NCBI GenBank assembly: GCA_003214355.1
Contig: QCLS01000001.1
Coordinates: 1 to 64,000 of the forward strand
Direction: 5' to 3'
Length of the DNA: 64,000 nt
From: Prochlorococcus sp. AG-418-C09
GTDB taxonomy: Bacteria; Cyanobacteriota; Cyanobacteriia; PCC-6307; Cyanobiaceae
In this document: positions 1 to 10,402 of the stretch, one piece after another
How the letters are laid out: every line of letters begins with the position of its first letter
How positions within the stretch are numbered: position 1 is the stretch's first letter
Program-made: the position numbers and the translations under genes
The notes under the pieces: model-generated
Database searches by the model: none
Told to the model about the DNA's origin: nothing
Seen by the model: the letters and a program-made list of their open reading frames with translations, nothing else

Positions 1-732
1 CTTAAAAGAATCTAAGGATAATTGGTTTTTAAATCTAATATTATTTGAGTTAAGCAATCCTACTTCAGCTGGAAGATTTATCAAATCAATATTTTCTCTA
101 TCACATGAATCTTGTATATCTTCAGAAATAACGATATTCAGATCATGATCGAATCTATCAAAATCCATCACACCATAAATATCATAAACAAATCCTTTTT
201 CTTCTTTGAAATCATATTGAATTAAAGATGCCTCAAAAAACTGATTCCCTTTAAAGAAAGTTATATTGCCTTCAGCTATTAAAATCTTATTAGCTCTATC
301 GTAACTCAACTTATCAGTATTAAGAATTCCATTCTGCATAGTTAAAACGACATTACCTTCAGCATGAAAGATTCCATTCTCTTCATAATTAATGTCAGAT
401 AAAATATCCACAGAAATTCTTGAATCTGATGGGTTTTCCTCAATCCCTTCACTTACAAAATTAGATAACTTAATATCTAAATTCACATTATCTTTAATCA
501 GAATTTCTCTAAAAGTTTCTATTTCTAATATGTTCCTATTCTGAATTATTAGAGCATTTGCATTTGTAGTTATTTCACTTTCGGAATTTATATTTTGATA
601 TAGTTTAAGTAACTGATTATTTAATGCTAATGCATTAGAAACTAGAATATCAGAGGCAATAAAACCTAATAATAAAGATAATTTATAGACTGACAAATCA
701 AAAAGATCAATTAAATATAATTTTAATAACAA
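1..732 (-). CDS. DUF3769/OstA-like envelope protein, N-terminal part
   Basis: This reverse-strand gene runs off the left edge, leaving about 244 codons visible. A TTG start at 732 gives a hydrophobic signal peptide ending in SNALA (residues about 35-39). After it comes a repetitive beta-rich stretch with phrases such as HAEGNV, NTDKLSYD and IAEGNITF. This pattern is typical of the LptA/OstA jellyroll fold and of cyanobacterial DUF3769 proteins, which are thought to help deliver lipopolysaccharide to the outer membrane. The frame is open without interruption. The start lies 32 bases after the lexA stop on the same strand, so the two may be co-transcribed. The family call is from pattern only; the C-terminal barrel expected of DUF3769 is outside the window. 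Confidence 0.7.
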   Translation of the reverse strand, partial: MLLKLYLIDLFDLSVYKLSLLLGFIASDILVSNALALNNQLLKLYQNINSESEITTNANALIIQNRNILEIETFREILIKDNVNLDIKLSNFVSEGIEENPSDSRISVDILSDINYEENGIFHAEGNVVLTMQNGILNTDKLSYDRANKILIAEGNITFFKGNQFFEASLIQYDFKEEKGFVYDIYGVMDFDRFDHDLNIVISEDIQDSCDRENIDLINLPAEVGLLNSNNIRFKNQLSLDSFK

Positions 733-763
733 ATGGTTAGTTAAGAGTAATCTTCGTAAAAAA

Positions 764-1381
764 TTATACTTTTCTCCACACTGCTAGTAGCTTACCTTGA
801 ATTACAATGTTTTCCGAACTTAATTTAATTGGATCATAATTAGGATTTGCAGGTTCAAGGGTAACCTCTCTTCCTTTCCTAAAGTAATATTTTAATGTAG
901 TGCCACTTCCTGGAACTAGTGCACTAACTATGGTTCCATTTCTCAATGAGATCGGATCTGAGACAGGTTGCATTAGAACCATATCACCATCAGCAATGCA
1001 TGCATCAATCATCGAATCGCCATTAACTGTCAAGGCAAAAATATCTTTTTTCTCGAAAATTTCTGAAACATCTAATTTCTCACTAATATCCGAAAATGTC
1101 TCAATTAATCCACCAGCAGCTACAGAACCCATAATTGGTATACCATCAAAAATATCATCAATTATCTTTAGAGTTCTTGCTCTACCTTCATGCCAGGAAA
1201 TATAGCCTTTATCTTGCAAATGCTTCAATCGACTCTGAATAGGAGCAGGAGACTTAAGGCCCATACCATTCATCATTTGCCTAATCGATGGACTATGTTG
1301 AAACTCTTTCATATAATTTTTGATCCATTCAAAAAGCTCATTTTGAGCATCAGTTAGATCGTGACTAGTTGGATACGCCAC
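764..1381 (-). CDS. lexA: LexA-type repressor / S24 peptidase
   Basis: LexA-family transcriptional repressor of 205 residues, usual length. The N-terminal winged helix (residues about 10-70, with RQMMNGMGLKS as recognition region) is followed by the autocleavage site Ala89-Gly90 (SVAAGG), catalytic Ser123 in GDSM and Lys164 in TTLKYY. All residues needed for RecA-stimulated self-cleavage are therefore present. In some cyanobacteria LexA controls genes beyond DNA repair, so its regulon here is uncertain. Translation starts at GTG. A LexA-box-like sequence lies 16 bases upstream, which suggests autoregulation. It is upstream of, and on the same strand as, the DUF3769 gene. Confidence 0.95.
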   Translation of the reverse strand: MAYPTSHDLTDAQNELFEWIKNYMKEFQHSPSIRQMMNGMGLKSPAPIQSRLKHLQDKGYISWHEGRARTLKIIDDIFDGIPIMGSVAAGGLIETFSDISEKLDVSEIFEKKDIFALTVNGDSMIDACIADGDMVLMQPVSDPISLRNGTIVSALVPGSGTTLKYYFRKGREVTLEPANPNYDPIKLSSENIVIQGKLLAVWRKV

Positions 1382-1397
1382 AGAAAATAAAGCTACT

Positions 1398-1411
1398 AAT
1401 ACATTTGTACC
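1398..1411 (-). promoter_or_regulatory. LexA-box-like operator upstream of lexA
   Basis: Read on the reverse strand, this is GGTACAAATGTATT. It fits the published cyanobacterial LexA box (RGTAC-N3-DGTWCB) at every position except one (T instead of C near the end). It lies 16 bases upstream of the lexA GTG start, just after an AT-rich stretch that could hold a -10 element. The position suits autorepression; binding is inferred. Confidence 0.5.
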
Positions 1412-1437
1412 TATTATTTAATTAATACGCAAGTTTT

Positions 1438-2361
1438 CTACACGATATAAGACAAAAGTGCCTGCTGAGCATGCATTCTATTTTCTGCCTGATCAAAAAT
1501 TCTACTTTGTTTACAATCTATTACCTCGTCTGTAATCTCTTTATCTCTATAAGCAGGCAAGCAATGCAATACAATAGCGTCTGGATTAGCAAAGTTTAGT
1601 AATTTATTGGTAATAGAATATTCTTCAAAAACTCTATCCTTTAAAATTTTTGTATCTTCTTGTCCCATTGATGACCAAACATCGGTATAAACTACATTAG
1701 CTCCATTTACTGCTTCTAATACATCGTTTGTTATTAGCAGGCTGTCAGAATTATTGTTTAGTTCTTTGGCTTTATTTATTATAGAAATATTAGGTTCATA
1801 ACCTTTTGGGCATGCAATTCTTATTTTAGAACCTAATAAAGCTCCGCATAAAATAAGAGAATTTGCTACGTTATTACCGTCTCCAATAAAAGTTAAAGTT
1901 ACATTTCCAAAAGATCCAAATTCTTCCTTTATTGTCATAAAATCAGCTAGAGCCTGACATGGGTGTTCTAAATCCGAGAGCGCATTAATAATAGGTTTAG
2001 TGGACCATTTTGCATATTCCTCTAAGTCGCTTTGTTTGAATGTTCTAATAGCAAGTACATCACAATATCTACTTAATACCCTAGCTGTATCCTTAATTTC
2101 TTCACCTCTACCAATCTGTGTAGTATTGGGATTTAAGTCTATTGTTGTGCCTCCTAATCTTGACATTGCGACCTGAAAACTAACTCTAGTTCTGGTAGAA
2201 GCTTTGTTGAAGATCAACCCTAGAACTTTATTCCGAAGATTAATATTACATCCTTCTCTTTTTAAATCTATAGCAATATCAATTAAAGAATTTATCTGAT
2301 GACCAGTTAAATCAGTACAAGATAAAAAATGTTTAAGGTTAGGATTATTAGAAACAGTCAT
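1438..2361 (-). CDS. argF: Ornithine carbamoyltransferase
   Basis: Cytosolic enzyme of arginine synthesis that joins carbamoyl phosphate and ornithine to give citrulline. The 307-residue length is normal. Visible motifs are STRTRVSF (carbamoyl phosphate binding, about residue 54), HPCQALADF (about 133) and the ornithine-site HCLPAYRDKE (about 266). The ATG start lies just after ftsH ends (11-base gap), on the same strand, so the gene is probably transcribed with ftsH. argD, another arginine gene, is in this window but 35 kb away. Confidence 0.97.
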   Translation of the reverse strand: MTVSNNPNLKHFLSCTDLTGHQINSLIDIAIDLKREGCNINLRNKVLGLIFNKASTRTRVSFQVAMSRLGGTTIDLNPNTTQIGRGEEIKDTARVLSRYCDVLAIRTFKQSDLEEYAKWSTKPIINALSDLEHPCQALADFMTIKEEFGSFGNVTLTFIGDGNNVANSLILCGALLGSKIRIACPKGYEPNISIINKAKELNNNSDSLLITNDVLEAVNGANVVYTDVWSSMGQEDTKILKDRVFEEYSITNKLLNFANPDAIVLHCLPAYRDKEITDEVIDCKQSRIFDQAENRMHAQQALLSYIV

Positions 2362-2372
2362 ACAAAAAAATA

Positions 2373-4235
2373 TTATGCAGGCATTTTTGATTCAGATAGC
2401 AATGTCCTTAAATCTTCTCCTTCAATAACCTCTTCTTCAAGAATCTTCTGAGAAATTGATTCTAATAGAGGTAGGTTATTTCTTAATATTTTCAGGGCCA
2501 TCTCATGAGCATCGTCTACTAGATCCCTAACTTCTTTGTCTATAGCTTGAGCAGTAGCATCACTAACAGATCTTCTTGGATTATTACCATTACCTAGGAA
2601 TTGCCCTCCTCCTTGTTTATCGTAAGCAAGAGGTCCTAGGATTTCACTCATGCCGAATGTACCCACCATTTGTTCAGCAATGTCAGTTGCTCTTTGCAAA
2701 TCATTAGAGGCGCCTGTGGTGATTTTTCCAAATACCACTTCCTCAGCAGACCTTCCTCCAAGAAGAGTGGCAATTTGACCTTTAAGTTCCTCTTTGGAGT
2801 TAAGAAATCTTTCTTCAGTAGGAAGTTGAAGAGTATATCCCAATGCACTCATACCTCTAGGCACTATTGAAATCTTTGCAACTTTTGATCCTCCTGGCAT
2901 GAGATGTCCAACAATAGCATGACCCACTTCATGATAAGCAACAACTTTTTTCTCATCGTCTTGGAGTACTCTACTTTTCTTCTCTAAACCAGCAACAACT
3001 CTCTCAATGGCTTCACTCAAGTCTTGTTGTTCAACACTTTTTCTTTTAGCTCTTGCAGCTAATAAAGCAGCCTCATTAACCATATTTGCTAAATCTGCTC
3101 CTGCAAACCCACTTGTAGCCTGCGCAATTGAATCTAAATCTATTGAATCTGCTAATTTAACTTTTTTGGTATAAATTTCCAAAATTGTTTTTCTACCAGA
3201 CAAGTCAGGTCTATCAACTAAAACCTGCCTATCAAATCTACCAGGTCTTAATAAAGCTGCATCAAGAACTTCTGGCTGATTGGTGGCAGCAAGAACTATT
3301 ACAGGTTTATCTGCTGAAGCAAAACCATCCATTTCAGTAAGCAATTGATTTAGTGTCTGTTCTCTTTCATCATTCCCTCCAACAACACCCATTGAACCTG
3401 AACGACTTTTACCTATAGCGTCTAATTCATCAATGAAAATTATGCATGGGGCTTTTTTCTTAGCCTGTTCAAATAAATCTCTGACCCTCGCTGCACCAGC
3501 TCCTACAAACAATTCTACAAATTCAGAACCTGAGATTATGAAAAAAGGAACTTCAGCTTCTCCAGCAACTGCTTTGGATAAAAGAGTCTTACCAGTTCCA
3601 GGGGGTCCAACTAATAGAACACCTTTGGGAATTCTTGCACCAATGTCAGTATATCGCTCTGGCTTTTTTAAGAAATCTACAATTTCAGTTAGTTCATCTT
3701 TAGCTTCATCAACTCCTGCTACATCATCAAATGTAATTTTTGATTCGTCATCAGGTACATAAACTTTAGCTTTGCTTTTGGTAAAACTTAAAGCACCTTG
3801 AGCTCCTCCTCCACCCATACTTCTTCTTGCAAAGAACTGTAACACCAAGATAAAGATTAGAGGAGGTACAACCCAACTGAGGATAGTTGAAAAGAAATTA
3901 GGTTTCTTTGGAGGGGCTGCAGCAAACTCTACACCTTTATTTTCCAACCTCTGGGGTAGATCCATATCAAATATTGGTGTAGTAGCCAGAACGGATGGGG
4001 CACCTTCTTCCGCTCCATTTAATTCATATCTAATTTGTTCCTGAGTAATATAAGCTCTCTTAACTTCTCCGTCGTTTACCTGATCTATAAATAGCGAATA
4101 TGGAACTCTAGGAATTTGCATGTTTTGATTCGGGAAAAGACTACTGAACAAAAGTAATGCTCCAACACCTATCAAAATGATATTTACTATTCCAAATCTC
4201 CTATTAGGTTGATTATCATCTTGTCTAATCGGCAT
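2373..4235 (-). CDS. ftsH: FtsH ATP-dependent zinc metalloprotease
   Basis: Membrane-anchored AAA+ protease of 620 residues, full length. Two transmembrane segments (about 15-34 and 115-135) flank a lumenal or periplasmic loop. The AAA+ domain has Walker A GPPGTGKT (about 200-207), Walker [12 protein letters not shown] and the second region of homology ending LLRPGRFDR. The protease domain carries the zinc motif HEVGH. Cyanobacteria have several FtsH paralogues, some replacing damaged photosystem II D1 protein; this sequence resembles the photosynthetic-membrane type, but which paralogue it is cannot be settled here. The ATG start has about 110 bases of non-coding sequence before ribD ends. 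Confidence 0.96.
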   Translation of the reverse strand: MPIRQDDNQPNRRFGIVNIILIGVGALLLFSSLFPNQNMQIPRVPYSLFIDQVNDGEVKRAYITQEQIRYELNGAEEGAPSVLATTPIFDMDLPQRLENKGVEFAAAPPKKPNFFSTILSWVVPPLIFILVLQFFARRSMGGGGAQGALSFTKSKAKVYVPDDESKITFDDVAGVDEAKDELTEIVDFLKKPERYTDIGARIPKGVLLVGPPGTGKTLLSKAVAGEAEVPFFIISGSEFVELFVGAGAARVRDLFEQAKKKAPCIIFIDELDAIGKSRSGSMGVVGGNDEREQTLNQLLTEMDGFASADKPVIVLAATNQPEVLDAALLRPGRFDRQVLVDRPDLSGRKTILEIYTKKVKLADSIDLDSIAQATSGFAGADLANMVNEAALLAARAKRKSVEQQDLSEAIERVVAGLEKKSRVLQDDEKKVVAYHEVGHAIVGHLMPGGSKVAKISIVPRGMSALGYTLQLPTEERFLNSKEELKGQIATLLGGRSAEEVVFGKITTGASNDLQRATDIAEQMVGTFGMSEILGPLAYDKQGGGQFLGNGNNPRRSVSDATAQAIDKEVRDLVDDAHEMALKILRNNLPLLESISQKILEEEVIEGEDLRTLLSESKMPA

Positions 4236-4346
4236 AATTTTTAAGAATTTCTTACAGTATAATCTATCGAAAAAGATTGAAGATAGAAAAAAGATTTTTG
4301 GGTAAGAACCGAACGGTCATTTTACTTAATTTAAGTTTCAGAAAAT

Positions 4347-5447
4347 TCACATATCTTCTAAAAAACTATTTTTTAAATAAATATCATTACCCATCAAACT
4401 CATTTCAGTATTTGATAAATTAATTATCTGATCCATTTGTTCAAATTTGAGATCTAATATTGGATTCATAGACTCGTTACCACCAAGAATCTTTGGAGCA
4501 ATGAAAGTCATAATTTCTTGAATACAATTTTTTTCTAAAGCAGCGGTTGCCAATTTAGGGCCACATTCCCAAAGAACACTATTAAAGCCTTTGCTGGCTA
4601 AAAACTCCGAAAGATATCTTGGATCAGTAGAAGTGAGTTTCTTTATTTCTACGCAATTAGGTATTCTAGAAAGATATTCTTCATTTGCTGTTGATGCATC
4701 GTAAGCAACAATAGTTTTAGCTGTTTTACATTCCCATAATTTACATTTTTCTGGCAGATCTAATGTTTTAGTAACTACAACTCTTATAGGTTCATTTGGT
4801 TTTTGCCCCCTTGTTGTTAAGAGGGGATCATCATTTCTAAGTGTGCCACCTCCCACAATGATCGCATCAAAGTTGGCTCTACAAGAATGCACAAATGTTC
4901 TTGAAATACTATTTGTAATCCATTTACTTTTTCCATTCTTCAGACCTATTCTCCCGTCTAAACTCATTGCCCATTTTAGAGTTCCATAAGCCTTACCAGT
5001 TAAATTCCTGTGTATAAAAGATTTATTTAAGCTTAATGATTCAGTCTCGCATAAACCTAAATGAACTTTAAGTCCAGCTTTCTGAAGAATATTTATACCT
5101 TTACCGCAAACTCTTGGATCAGGGTCTTTAATAGATACATAAACGGTTTTAATTCCTGACTTGATTATATTTTCAACGCAAGGAGGTGTCTTACCTTTAT
5201 GGCAACATGGTTCCAAATTCACATAGAGTGATCCACCCTCGGGATTACATTGTAAATTATTAAAAGCCATTGCCTCTGCATGCGGCATTCCTGCCTTTTG
5301 ATGAAAACCCTCTGCTAATAATTTTCCATTTTTATCAACAATTACAGCCCCTACAAGAGGATTAGGACTAGTTAGGCCCATTCCCAAAGAGGCCAACTTA
5401 ATAGCTCTTTGCATCCATTTATTATTTATTTTATTATCAAAATCCAT
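4347..5447 (-). CDS. ribD: Bifunctional riboflavin deaminase/reductase RibD
   Basis: Riboflavin synthesis enzyme of 366 residues. The N-terminal cytidine-deaminase-like domain (1-145) shows the zinc motifs HAEAMAF and PCCHKGKTPPC. The C-terminal reductase domain (about 150-360) includes KWAMSLDGRIG and VVGGGTLRNDDP. It deaminates and then reduces the pyrimidine intermediate made from GTP. ribF, which makes FMN and FAD, is 5.5 kb away. The gene starts 7 bases after the DUF3122 gene ends on the same strand, so the two are probably in one transcript. Confidence 0.95.
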   Translation of the reverse strand: MDFDNKINNKWMQRAIKLASLGMGLTSPNPLVGAVIVDKNGKLLAEGFHQKAGMPHAEAMAFNNLQCNPEGGSLYVNLEPCCHKGKTPPCVENIIKSGIKTVYVSIKDPDPRVCGKGINILQKAGLKVHLGLCETESLSLNKSFIHRNLTGKAYGTLKWAMSLDGRIGLKNGKSKWITNSISRTFVHSCRANFDAIIVGGGTLRNDDPLLTTRGQKPNEPIRVVVTKTLDLPEKCKLWECKTAKTIVAYDASTANEEYLSRIPNCVEIKKLTSTDPRYLSEFLASKGFNSVLWECGPKLATAALEKNCIQEIMTFIAPKILGGNESMNPILDLKFEQMDQIINLSNTEMSLMGNDIYLKNSFLEDM

Positions 5448-5454
5448 AAAAGAT

Positions 5455-5955
5455 CTAATAAAGAGATCGCCATTCTTTGACTAAGAAAGGAGGCACAGGT
5501 AGCTCAGTAAATACACCTGAAAGAGATAATCTAAGTGGTCTGTTTTGAGAAATATCATTAATTAATTGATCAAGATCGAATTCAGCCGCGGCTTGCCTTT
5601 TATCATTCACCAAGTAAATATTTGATAATGTAGTATCCTCCAATAACCAATTTTTCCTTCCAGAGTCAACATTCAGACTCTGAGGATGATCAATTCGTAA
5701 GCTTCCAGGATAACCAATAACCCTCAACAATAGCTTACCTTCATCCAGTGGCGATCTGTAAACAACCAATTGCCATGTTTCATAATCAAGATCCCTTAAG
5801 AATTCGGAACTAGCATTAATATTTTCGCCGTTAATTTCTGTAATCGCCACTTCTGCATTTGCTTTAATAGGCAAAAAAGATACTGTAATAACAGTTAAGT
5901 AACATAATAAACTTTTGATAAGTAAATTATTTATTGATTTTGTAGTTTTCTTCAT
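5455..5955 (-). CDS. DUF3122 secreted/lumenal protein
   Basis: Cyanobacteria-restricted protein of unknown function. I place the start at the ATG at 5955 (MKKTTKS), because this begins a clear signal peptide: a basic N-terminus, a hydrophobic core and a cleavage site near KANA before EVAITEI. The mature part of about 130 residues has no cysteine or recognisable catalytic motif. A start 7 codons further upstream exists but would add a non-signal leader. The start overlaps the 3' end of the 84-residue gene by 29 bases, so the two are likely translationally coupled. The DUF3122 assignment is by pattern recall. Confidence 0.7.
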   Translation of the reverse strand: MKKTTKSINNLLIKSLLCYLTVITVSFLPIKANAEVAITEINGENINASSEFLRDLDYETWQLVVYRSPLDEGKLLLRVIGYPGSLRIDHPQSLNVDSGRKNWLLEDTTLSNIYLVNDKRQAAAEFDLDQLINDISQNRPLRLSLSGVFTELPVPPFLVKEWRSLY

Positions 5956-6181
5956 TTTCAGAATCCATAAGAGCATCCAGAGTTACAGCTGTCCTAATAA
6001 GAGATTGGTACTTCTTTAAGATTTTACGATTTCTTTCAATGACTTTGGAGAAATTTCTATTTTCATCAGCTGAATATCCGTTAGAGAATTCAGTAGAATC
6101 ATCCTCAAGTAGCACAAAATTAGACTCTTTTTTAATAAGAGCTAATAATAAATCATGTAATCGCTTTCTCCTATCCGACAA
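5927..6181 (-). CDS. Conserved hypothetical protein, 84 aa
   Basis: Short soluble, charged and helical protein (84 residues, TTG start) with no motif I recognise. The N-terminal half contains RRKRLHDLLLALIKKE and the C-terminal half is predicted helix (IERNRKILKKYQSLIRTA). It overlaps the start of the DUF3122 gene by 29 bases and is divergent from cobL, 67 bases away. Its place as first gene of the DUF3122-ribD run supports it being real. No function is assigned. Confidence 0.6.
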   Translation of the reverse strand: MSDRRKRLHDLLLALIKKESNFVLLEDDSTEFSNGYSADENRNFSKVIERNRKILKKYQSLIRTAVTLDALMDSENEENYKINK

Positions 6182-6248
6182 AACCCTTTATTATTGACTC
6201 GCTTAATAATAGGATAATTTACTACCACATTCAAACATAAAAATAAAT

Positions 6249-7544
6249 GTGCTCAACCCAAGAACTATGAAAGGGAAAAAAAGAAAAATTCATGTAGTTG
6301 GGATAAATTCTTTTGAATTTCTTGAAATGCCCTTAAGCTTGCAAAGTCTTTTCTTGAAAATTGAAAATATAGCCATTCCAACTAAGTATGCAAATAATAT
6401 AAAACTGTGGTTCAAAAAGGATCAAAGGCAAAATAAAAATTATTTCATGAGTAATAGTGATGAAAATTTAATTCACTGGATTAAAAATACTGCCGATGAT
6501 TTGATTTTAGTTTCGAGAGGAGATCCCCTTTGGTATGGAATAGGGCGAATTCTACTTGAGAACTTTTCAAATAATGAACTCTACTTCTATCCATCTAATA
6601 GTTGTATTCAACTAGCGTTTAGTAAATTAAAAAGACCATGGCAAAATGTAGAAACAATTAGTATTCATGGAAGAGATTCAATAGGATTAACGAAAGCCCT
6701 AAAGTCTCTCAAGCCTACTATTGCTGTAATAACAGACTCAAAAAATAGAGGCGTTGAAATAATAAAGAATAATTTAGTCGAACTTAATCTAGAAAATGTT
6801 TATGAATTCTTTTTATGTGAAGAGCTAGGTTTTAAAGAAGAAAAGATAACAAAAATAAATGTTAAAGAAATTCTCCCAAAAGAGATCTCAGCCTTAAATA
6901 TAGTCGTTTTATTTAAACGGGATGAAATTCCCTATGAATCAAATCATCCTCTATTTGGTCTGTCAGATAATGTATATAGAACACTGCCAGACAGGCCAAA
7001 CCTGCTTACCAAAAGAGAGATAAGAGTCCAAATATTAGCTGAACTAGAGCTTCCAAAAAATGGCGTAATATGGGACATCGGAGCGGGAAGCGGAACAATT
7101 GGTTTAGAGGCCCTAAAATTAAGACCAAATTTAAAATTATTCTCTATTGACAAAAGGTTAGGGACTAAAAAAATAATTAAAGAAAATGCCAAAATTCTCA
7201 ATGTAACGCCAGAAAATATTTATGAGGATGATATTAAAAAAATAATTAAAGATAATGTAAATAATTCTATTCTCCCTCCAAGCAGGATAATAATTGGAGG
7301 TTGTGATAAAAAAACAAAAATTTTTGTAATTTGTGAATTATCTAAATTACTTTCTAAAGGAAATATTATAGTTTTGCCTGTAATCTCATATGAAGTACTA
7401 CAGGAAACTAAAAAGACCTTGGAGGATTTAAATTTTGAAGTTGGTTTGAATCTAATACAAACCTATAAAGGTCTAAGTATTGCAGAAGGGACTAGATTTG
7501 AACCTAATAATCCTGTTTTTATATTAAAAGCGAAAAAGTTATAG
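6249..7544 (+). CDS. cobL: Precorrin-6Y C5,15-methyltransferase (decarboxylating)
   Basis: Cobalamin ring synthesis enzyme (CobL, or CbiE-CbiT fusion), 431 residues. The N-terminal CbiE-like half (to about 215) has the tetrapyrrole methylase opening IHVVGI and a SRGDPLWYG loop. The C-terminal CbiT-like half (about 235-430) has NLLTKREIR and the SAM-binding WDIGAGSGTIGLE. It therefore both methylates and decarboxylates the corrin ring. Start could be GTG at 6249 or ATG at 6267; the latter gives MKGKKRKIHVVG. cbiB, a later step of the pathway, is elsewhere in the window. Confidence 0.93.
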   Translation: MLNPRTMKGKKRKIHVVGINSFEFLEMPLSLQSLFLKIENIAIPTKYANNIKLWFKKDQRQNKNYFMSNSDENLIHWIKNTADDLILVSRGDPLWYGIGRILLENFSNNELYFYPSNSCIQLAFSKLKRPWQNVETISIHGRDSIGLTKALKSLKPTIAVITDSKNRGVEIIKNNLVELNLENVYEFFLCEELGFKEEKITKINVKEILPKEISALNIVVLFKRDEIPYESNHPLFGLSDNVYRTLPDRPNLLTKREIRVQILAELELPKNGVIWDIGAGSGTIGLEALKLRPNLKLFSIDKRLGTKKIIKENAKILNVTPENIYEDDIKKIIKDNVNNSILPPSRIIIGGCDKKTKIFVICELSKLLSKGNIIVLPVISYEVLQETKKTLEDLNFEVGLNLIQTYKGLSIAEGTRFEPNNPVFILKAKKL

Positions 7545-7552
7545 TTCTGGAA

Positions 7553-8461
7553 TTATTTATCTGGCTTAGCAACATGAGGTAGCCCCCATCCCAATTTATT
7601 TCTTAGAACTTGAAAAAATTCATGATCTTCCAATCTAATAAATTTAACTGGATGTCTACTTTTTCTTATAAGTACTCTATCTTCAGGCCATACATAACAA
7701 CCAGCATTCCCATCAACAACCATTATTAACCTTTCAGGAGTTGCGGGGAATACAGTCACAGGTTCTGAATCATTAAATACCAAAGCCCGAGAGGCCAATG
7801 AATGAGGTGCTATTGGCGTAAGTTGTACAACTGGGCAATCGGGAGTAATTACTGGTCCACCAGCACTTAAAGAATAAGCTGTAGAGCCCGTTGGTGTTGA
7901 TAATATGACTCCATCAGCTGAAATATCAACAGGGGCATGTCTTCCTATAGAGACTTCGAAATGGCACATACTAGTCAATGGTTCTCTGTGTAATGCCATC
8001 TCGTTCAAGCAAAGAGACTCCCACCTCCTTTGATCATTTCTCATTACACTAATTATTAGACTTTTCCTTTCTTCGATTTCCCAATCTCCTTTAATCAATT
8101 TATCTATTGCTTCCCCCAGATTTGCTAAATATGCCTCTGCTAAAAAACCTAAATGACCTGTATTTATTGTAAGTATTGGAATTTTTGCAGGTGCTGTTTG
8201 CCTGGCTGCAGATAAAACAGTGCCATCGCCTCCAAGAACAATAGCGAATTCCATAAGGGAGTTAAATCCTTCCGGTACGCAATTCGCATAGCCCAATGGT
8301 CTTACATGCTGATCTGGGTTAGAGAAGCCAACCATACCTCCTGAACTACTTACTCTTACAACTTCATAGCCGGATTTTTCCAAGATGAGTTGCACAGAGT
8401 TAGCAGTTTCAACGGCTAATTCTTTTCCATCATTGACGATTAGTCCTGCTTTACGCACCAA
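7553..8461 (-). CDS. nadK: NAD kinase
   Basis: Phosphorylates NAD to NADP. The 302 residues match the cyanobacterial form. Diagnostic motifs are [13 protein letters not shown] (about residue 76) and the nucleotide-binding [14 protein letters not shown] (about 190). The start is TTG at 8461 or GTG three bases downstream at 8458; the GTG gives RKAGLIVND as the first strand. The gene is convergent with cobL, ending 8 bases after its stop. Cyanobacteria generally have two NAD kinases and the other is not in this window. Confidence 0.95.
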   Translation of the reverse strand: MVRKAGLIVNDGKELAVETANSVQLILEKSGYEVVRVSSSGGMVGFSNPDQHVRPLGYANCVPEGFNSLMEFAIVLGGDGTVLSAARQTAPAKIPILTINTGHLGFLAEAYLANLGEAIDKLIKGDWEIEERKSLIISVMRNDQRRWESLCLNEMALHREPLTSMCHFEVSIGRHAPVDISADGVILSTPTGSTAYSLSAGGPVITPDCPVVQLTPIAPHSLASRALVFNDSEPVTVFPATPERLIMVVDGNAGCYVWPEDRVLIRKSRHPVKFIRLEDHEFFQVLRNKLGWGLPHVAKPDK

Positions 8462-8531
8462 TCGATATAGATAACTATTTATACTCTAAACCAACTTGTA
8501 GTAGAAAAGCTAATTAAAGTAGAGATTATAT

Positions 8532-9539
8532 CTAAAACTGTTCTAAAAACCTTAAATCATTACTGTAAAACCTTCTAATATCATCTATCTGATGCTTAAC
8601 CATACAAAATCTCTCAACACCTAAACCAGCGGCAAATCCAGTCCATCTTTCCGAATCTATTCCTAACTTTTCTAAAACCATTGGATCTACCATCCCACAA
8701 CCCATAACCTCCAACCATTTACCTTTCCATTGAACATCAACTTCGGCGGAGGGCTCGGTAAATGGGAAATAACTAGCTCTAAATCTAACTGGTAAGTCTC
8801 CAAAGAATGTTTTCAAAAAAGTAAGTACTGTCCCTCTAAGATGGCTAAAATCAATCCCCTCATCAAGACATAATACTTCTACTTGATTAAAAACAGGAGA
8901 GTGAGTAGCGTCAACAGCATCCCTTCTATAAACTCGTCCAGGAGCAATAATTCTCGTAGGGGGGGGGTTATCTTCTAAATACCTAACCTGAACTGGAGAA
9001 GTATGAGTCCGCAAAAGTAAGTTATTATTTATGTAAAAAGTATCCTGCATATCTCTTGCAGGATGATCTTTCGGAATATTAAGTGATTCAAAATTATAAA
9101 AATCGCTCTCTATTTCTGGACCATTTTCTACTGAATAACCTAATCCACAGAAAATATCAATTATTTCCTCTTGAGTTGATATTAATGGATGTTTTTTACC
9201 TAAAGGTGTCCCCAAGGGTGAAATGGTAACATCTAATCTTTCATTTGCTATTTGCATTTCTAATACTTCTTCAATTATTTTATTTTTTCTTTGACTTATA
9301 AGATCTTGCAATTGAATTTTAAGAATATTAGCTTTCTGTCCAATTATCGGTCTCTCTTCACTGGATAATCTTCCCATATTTTTGAGGATATTGGATAGTT
9401 TTCCTTTTTTTCCAAGAATTGAAATTCGTATTTCATCAAGCTCATTCTCAGTATTGGCCTTTTGAATAATGTTATTAGTTGATTCTGAAAGTTCAATTAA
9501 TTCGTCTTCTATTTTTTTTAAAGATTCAATTTCACTCAC
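8532..9539 (-). CDS. pheS: Phenylalanyl-tRNA synthetase alpha subunit
   Basis: Catalytic alpha subunit (335 residues) of the heterotetrameric synthetase that charges tRNA-Phe. The N-terminal coiled coil covers about 1-90. Class II motif 2 reads [17 protein letters not shown] and motif 3 ends [13 protein letters not shown]. Translation starts at GTG. The beta subunit gene pheT is not in the window, so the two are unlinked here. It is divergent from surE with 68 bases between the starts. Confidence 0.96.
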   Translation of the reverse strand: MSEIESLKKIEDELIELSESTNNIIQKANTENELDEIRISILGKKGKLSNILKNMGRLSSEERPIIGQKANILKIQLQDLISQRKNKIIEEVLEMQIANERLDVTISPLGTPLGKKHPLISTQEEIIDIFCGLGYSVENGPEIESDFYNFESLNIPKDHPARDMQDTFYINNNLLLRTHTSPVQVRYLEDNPPPTRIIAPGRVYRRDAVDATHSPVFNQVEVLCLDEGIDFSHLRGTVLTFLKTFFGDLPVRFRASYFPFTEPSAEVDVQWKGKWLEVMGCGMVDPMVLEKLGIDSERWTGFAAGLGVERFCMVKHQIDDIRRFYSNDLRFLEQF

Positions 9540-9607
9540 TGATATAGTAAAAATAAGTATACATTAATCTTACTTAACAATAGTCCATATTCAAAAGAAT
9601 TTTCTAA

Positions 9608-10402
9608 ATGAAATCGTTAGATATCTTAATTAGTAATGATGATGGTATTTTTGCCGATGGAATTAGATCACTGGCAAAAGTAGCCCTTGCGCGTGGTCAT
9701 AGAGTTACAGTGGTATGTCCTGATCAAGAAAGATCTGCAACAGGGCATGGCCTTACATTGCAATCTCCCATTAGGATTGAAAAGGCCGATGAATTATTTG
9801 AAAAAGGAATCGTAGCATGGGGATGTTCTGGTACGCCTGCTGATTGTGTCAAATTAGCTCTTTCCGAATTACTAAATAAAAAGCCTGATCTTATTTTGTC
9901 TGGTGTTAATCATGGACCTAATCTTGGTACCGATATATTTTGTTCAGGAACAGTTGCAGCAGCAATGGAAGGTACCCTTGAGAACGTTCCTTCAATGGCT
10001 GTAAGTCTTGCAAGTTTTCAATGGAAAGATTTTGAATTTGCAAGTGAGATTGCATTAAAAATAGCCGAACAGTCATTAAACAGCTCATGGCCTAAGTCTT
10101 TACTTTTGAATTTAAATATTCCTCCTTGCAAAAGGGATGATATAAATGACTTTTCATGGACAAGATTATCAATAAGGAAATATAAGAATCAATTCTCCAA
10201 AAGAGAAGACCCCAGAGGCGATGCCTACTATTGGTTAGCAGGCGAGGCCGTTTTAGATTTAAATTCAAAAGGCTATGGACCAAAGAATTGGCCCAGTGAT
10301 GTTTCACAAATTCAAGAAAATAAGATTTCATTAACACCGATAGAACCTGACCTATTCTGGAGGGACGATCTAGATATACTTCCCAATATTCAACCTTTAT
10401 AG
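9608..10402 (+). CDS. surE: 5'-nucleotidase SurE
   Basis: Metal-dependent nucleoside monophosphate phosphatase of 264 residues. The metal-binding [10 protein letters not shown] starts at residue 5, followed by the conserved [22 protein letters not shown] and [10 protein letters not shown]. SurE acts as a stationary-phase survival nucleotidase and is common in cyanobacteria. Its stop overlaps the end of the convergent DUF3611 gene by 13 bases. Confidence 0.95.
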   Translation: MKSLDILISNDDGIFADGIRSLAKVALARGHRVTVVCPDQERSATGHGLTLQSPIRIEKADELFEKGIVAWGCSGTPADCVKLALSELLNKKPDLILSGVNHGPNLGTDIFCSGTVAAAMEGTLENVPSMAVSLASFQWKDFEFASEIALKIAEQSLNSSWPKSLLLNLNIPPCKRDDINDFSWTRLSIRKYKNQFSKREDPRGDAYYWLAGEAVLDLNSKGYGPKNWPSDVSQIQENKISLTPIEPDLFWRDDLDILPNIQPL

